Of a stretch of DNA of 64,000 bases, positions 60,673 through 64,000 are shown piece by piece. Position numbers and translations under genes: made by a program. Numbering within the stretch: the first letter of the stretch is position 1; every line of letters starts with the position of its first letter. Source of the stretch: Bradyrhizobium lablabi (GTDB taxonomy: Bacteria > Pseudomonadota > Alphaproteobacteria > Rhizobiales > Xanthobacteraceae); NCBI RefSeq assembly GCF_900141755.1, contig NZ_LT670844.1, forward strand, positions 7,846,000 through 7,909,999, read 5' to 3'. The notes under the pieces are model-generated. The model was not told where the DNA came from, made no database searches, and saw only the letters and a program-made list of their open reading frames with translations.

Positions 60673-61892
60673 ATGCAAGGCACAGGGACCAAAGGGCAGC
60701 ACTCCTTAAAGCGGCCTCTTCCCACTGGGCGTTCTTATGCTGATCGCACGAGGCCCAACGGTGCGGGGCTGGTCTCAGTCATCATTCCCGCCTGCAACGA
60801 TGCCGCGACCGTCGAAAGGACTGTTTCCTCTGTACTCAACCAGACCTATTCAGATCTAGAAGTCCTCGTTGTTGACGACGGTTCGACGGATCAAACCGGC
60901 GCACTTGTCCAGAGCATGGCGGACATAGACCACAGGATCACGCTTCTACGGAAGCCTAACGGCGGCCTCGCGTCAGCTCGCAACTATGGAATTGCGCATG
61001 CGGCTGGAGCGTTCATTGCCCCATCGACGCCGATGACCTCTGGCATCCGGACAAGATCAAGAAGCAAATGGTGGTCATGCAGGACCGTGGGGATCAGGTT
61101 GGGCTGGTCTACTGCTGGTCGCGGGCGATCGACGAGCAGGACCGCGTGCTCTGGGATGTTACGCCGTGCAATCTTCGGGGTAGCGTCTACGCCGCTCTGA
61201 TTATAAGAAATTTTCTGTCCAGCGGCGCGCCTTTGGTTAGAAAATGCTGCGCTGCAGCGGTGGGAGGCTATGATGCGACACTCGCTTCCCGAGGAGCCCC
61301 TTGCTGTGAAGATTTGAAGTTCAACCTGGATATCGCCGAGCGCTGCGACTTCGATCTCGTCCCAGAATTCCTGTTTTCGTACCGCGTCCGTGCCGGAAGC
61401 ATGTCGACCAATATCGATGCCATGTTGCGCTCCCGCAAAGTGGTGATCGAGGAGGCGCGAGCGCGCCATCCTGAATTGCCCAACAAGCTCTTTCGGTGGG
61501 CAACCGCACATCAAGACCGGGAGTTCGGTCTGGCTCACCTTAGCGACGGACGCTTCTTGACCGGAGCGCGGCTACTTCTCACGGCGCTGAGGGAAGATCC
61601 GTTCGCTACACTACGCGTGAGCACGATACGAGCCTTTGCGCGCCTCCCGGTGTCAAGCGGATTTGGTGCGCTCGTAAGAGCGAGGCGCCATGGCGGAGCG
61701 GGTAATACAGTGGTCAATCGCAACTTCTTCGAGGTTGACCCGACCATTCTGTGCGGACGTCCAAGAGCGCCATGGAACCGAAAGAGGCTCGCTCACGCTG
61801 CTGCACTGTTCGTAGAGCGCCGCGCGGATGTCCCATCCGGCGCGGATCACCATTCGCCTGAAGATGTGGGAGCTGATATCCGTCAAATCTGA
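60673..61892 (+). pseudogene. glycosyltransferase family 2 gene, copy 2, frameshifted
   Basis: It starts as MQGTGTKGQHSLKRPLPTGR with the same motif order as copy 1: VSVIIPACNDAATVERTVSS, VVDDGSTDQTG, GGLASARNYGIAHAAGAFIA. At about 61021 a run of five C in copy 1 is four C here, which removes the frame right at the DXD motif; the second half continues from 61068 in the next frame (VGLVYCWSRAIDEQDRV to the end). The N-terminal half differs in sequence from copy 1, while the last 241 bp are the same. Either a recent real mutation or a sequencing error in a homopolymer. Confidence 0.85.
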
Positions 61893-61907
61893 CATGTAGA
61901 GCACGAG

Positions 61908-62672
61908 ATGATGTCCTCGGTCCAAAAGAGACTTGCTGCTGGTTTGAAGTCGATTCTCCCCATCGCCGTCACGCAGAGGCTTCAAGCCTGGTGGCAAGAC
62001 GCGGCCATACGCAGGTCTCTACTTTGGCCGCCATTCGGTGCTGTTGCATCCCATGACCTCTTGCGTCGAACCTCCCCGATAAGTCGGCTGTACGGTGCCG
62101 ATCGCGGCACCGCCATCGATAGGTACTACATCGAAGACTTTCTGGCTCGCCATGCGAACGACATCCGCGGCGTCGTGCTTGAGATCCAAGATGACGCGTA
62201 TACCAAGCGTTTTGGCAAGAGCCACGTTAAACGAAGCGAGGTACTGAGTGTCTCACCTGGAAGCAAGGTGACGATCGTCGCTGACCTCACGTCCGCAGAT
62301 CAAATTCCGTCGAGCACGTTCGATTGCATCATTCTAACTCAGACGCTGCAATACATTTACGACCTGCCCGCCGCCGTGAGAACGATTTATCGAATTCTGG
62401 CGCCCGGCGGGGTGCTGCTTGCGACCGTCCCCGGCATATGCGCCATCGGGCCGGAAAGCTGGCCATGTTATTGGTCCTTCAGACCGGCATCGGTAGAGAG
62501 GCTCATTGCGGACGCCTTTCCTGGCGGCAGCGTTTGCGTCGAATCCGCCGGAAACGTGCTCGCCGCGATTGCCTTTCTGCACGGGCTTGCCCTCGAGGAA
62601 GTCGATCGCACTGCTCTCGATGTCCATGATCCGGCGTATCCCGTGGTCGTGCGTGTTCGGGCGGTGAAATGA
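61908..62672 (+). CDS. class I SAM-dependent methyltransferase (copy 2)
   Basis: 254 aa, no amino-acid difference from the protein at 58076-58840. Motif content and the lack of a clear motif I are the same. It follows a frameshifted glycosyltransferase, so if the frameshift is real it might be expressed only weakly. Confidence 0.8.
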   Translation: MMSSVQKRLAAGLKSILPIAVTQRLQAWWQDAAIRRSLLWPPFGAVASHDLLRRTSPISRLYGADRGTAIDRYYIEDFLARHANDIRGVVLEIQDDAYTKRFGKSHVKRSEVLSVSPGSKVTIVADLTSADQIPSSTFDCIILTQTLQYIYDLPAAVRTIYRILAPGGVLLATVPGICAIGPESWPCYWSFRPASVERLIADAFPGGSVCVESAGNVLAAIAFLHGLALEEVDRTALDVHDPAYPVVVRVRAVK

Positions 62673-62968
62673 TCGATGGTGCCGGTTTGGAGGGCCAAGA
62701 AGACTGTCGCCCCCCCAATTGACCCCTCCCGAGAAGAGTTGCTTTCAGTCGAACAAGTCGGTCGATGGTCTGGCCCTCGATTATTTTGTTCCGTCGACGT
62801 CCTGTCGAAGCCGGACCAGGGGATCGGCAGTGCAATGTCGGCTTCTTTATTGTAGACTGTCACAGTGTCAGCGACAGAGGTCGCCATCTTGTGCGTTTTC
62901 GCCCAAGCATGGCGCGAGGTCGCCTGTGGAACGGGAACCCGGTGCCACATTCGGCCCCATGACGCTCC

Positions 62969-64000
62969 GTGTCCGTACCAAAACTTCGTTCGCTGCCAGC
63001 ATCAAAGTGCGGGGTTCAGGTGCCTATCCCATTTCAAATCTCGAACCAGCGGCTGCGGTACGATGCCCAACGCGCGAGTTTCCTCAATCTCAGCGCCCGC
63101 GGCATAGATTTCCTCTTCCAGTTCGTCAGCATGGTCATCCTGGCGCGATTGCTCACTCCCCGCCGATTTCGGAGTGTTCGCGATGGCGACCCTTCGTCTG
63201 GATCCTCATGACCTTTGGCGATCTGGGGTTGGCGGCCGCGGTGCTTCAGCAGCGCGACTTGAACGAAGGGCAGGCCTCTGCCGTCTTTCGCATCAATTTG
63301 GTGGCCGGGATCGCGTTCGGCGGGCTGTTCCTGCTCTGCGCGCCGTTGCTTGGCTCGTTCTACGGCGATCCTGAGGTGACGCAGGTCGCGGCCGCCCTGA
63401 GTCTCATGTTCGTTTTTTCCGGGTTCACAGCCGTGCAGCAAGCGCTTCTTCGCCGCGCCCTGATGTTTGACACGTTGCTGCGCGCGCAGATCGCCGCATC
63501 GCTGGTGTCATCGGTAATGGCGGTGACCTTTGCGCTCAAGGGCGCCGGTTACTGGGCGTTGACCATCCGTGCGCTCGCCGATCCATTTGTCTACGGCATC
63601 GTGGTCTGGACCTCGACTGGCTGGGTGCCAACCCGCGCCGAATGGGACGACACCGCCAGGGCCCTGCTGCGATACGGCAGGTATTGCATCGGATCCTCGC
63701 TTCTCTTTTCGATCGGGCGGCAAGCCAACAACGTCTTGATCGGTTGGCGCTACGGAAGCACTGAACTCGGGCCTTTCGCGCTCGCGAACCGACTGCTTCT
63801 TCTTCCGGCTCAGCAGATTTCTTGGCCGCTCGGCCAGGTCATGGTCCCGACTCTGAGCCGTCTCCAGGGTGACCCTGATCGGCTGAAGAGGTGGTATTTG
63901 AAGCTACTTCGATTGGTGACCTTTGCGTCGTTCCCGCCGTTGTTCAGCTTGGCGATCTGTGCCGACGACGTCGTCCACGTGATCGCGGGTCCGCAGTGGG
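62969..64000 (+). pseudogene. flippase gene, copy 2, frameshifted and cut by the window end
   Basis: Identical to the start of 59137-60651 up to about 63158. There an extra C (CTCCCC for CTCCC) and, about 20 bp later, a loss of two bases (GCGACCC for GCGACACCC) put the rest out of frame by one base; translation stops after 80 residues. The sequence continues as in copy 1 to the window edge. Net change minus 1 bp. Confidence 0.8.

Larger units (their letters stand above)
61652..64000. repeat. second copy of the long direct repeat
   Basis: Copies 57820-60169 as described there and runs to the window edge, so its true end is unknown. A duplicate this close to identity is recent, recently homogenised by gene conversion, or an assembly artefact. 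Confidence 0.9.

Overview
ORGANISM. The window reads as chromosome of a Rhizobiales alphaproteobacterium, most likely Bradyrhizobium or a close Bradyrhizobiaceae relative. The reasons are the high GC content, dense short-spaced operons, many solute transporters and sugar-acid genes, an intergenic palindromic repeat I associate with Bradyrhizobium (16834-16909), and the style of the small secreted proteins. The genus is inference; no rRNA is present. LAYOUT. (1) 1-8.6 kb: a cupin, then a Sel1-repeat protein / HlyD adaptor / FtsX-MacB permease / ABC ATPase operon bracketed by two paralogous small secreted proteins, then a DUF2147 protein, a periplasmic cyclohexadienyl-dehydratase-like protein, a DUF1993 protein and a small hypothetical. 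(2) 8.6-15.7 kb, minus strand: amidase, D-2-hydroxyacid dehydrogenase and a complete carbohydrate-type ABC importer (ATPase, two permeases, Tat-type binding protein). (3) 16-23 kb: mixed single genes (LTXXQ protein, VOC protein, MFS carrier, PilZ protein, DsbA-like oxidoreductase, exported beta-helix protein). (4) 23.1-31.1 kb, minus strand: a full D-glucarate/galactarate catabolic locus (carrier, LysR regulator, kdgD, gudD, semialdehyde dehydrogenase, garD). Both sugar acids converge on 5-dehydro-4-deoxyglucarate and leave as 2-oxoglutarate. Candidate regulator half-sites lie upstream of the carrier gene. (5) 32.0-46.2 kb: an integrated element of about 14.2 kb. It is bounded by a 16-bp direct repeat, one copy of which is the 3' end of a tRNA-Ser(UGA) gene, with a P4-type integrase beside it. 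It carries an AlpA-like regulator, a translationally coupled SSB/helicase replication module, iteron-like repeats, a serine recombinase, small and large terminase-like genes, signal-peptide-bearing tail-fibre-like proteins and ribbon-helix-helix regulators. I see no capsid, portal, tail-tube or lysis genes. It looks like a phage satellite or a strongly reduced prophage. (6) 46.3-64 kb: an integrase remnant and an IS1182-type transposase remnant, then a surface-polysaccharide locus (galE, glycosyltransferases, FkbM and other methyltransferases, a flippase, a secreted beta-helix protein). It ends in a direct duplication: 57820-60169 recurs almost identically at 61652-64000. The second copies of the glycosyltransferase and the flippase are frameshifted. 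MOST INTERESTING: the satellite-like element with its putative origin and packaging genes, the duplicated glycosyltransferase-methyltransferase-flippase block, and the half-site array upstream of the sugar-acid carrier. All family calls come from reading the translations and from memory of families; no database search was run.
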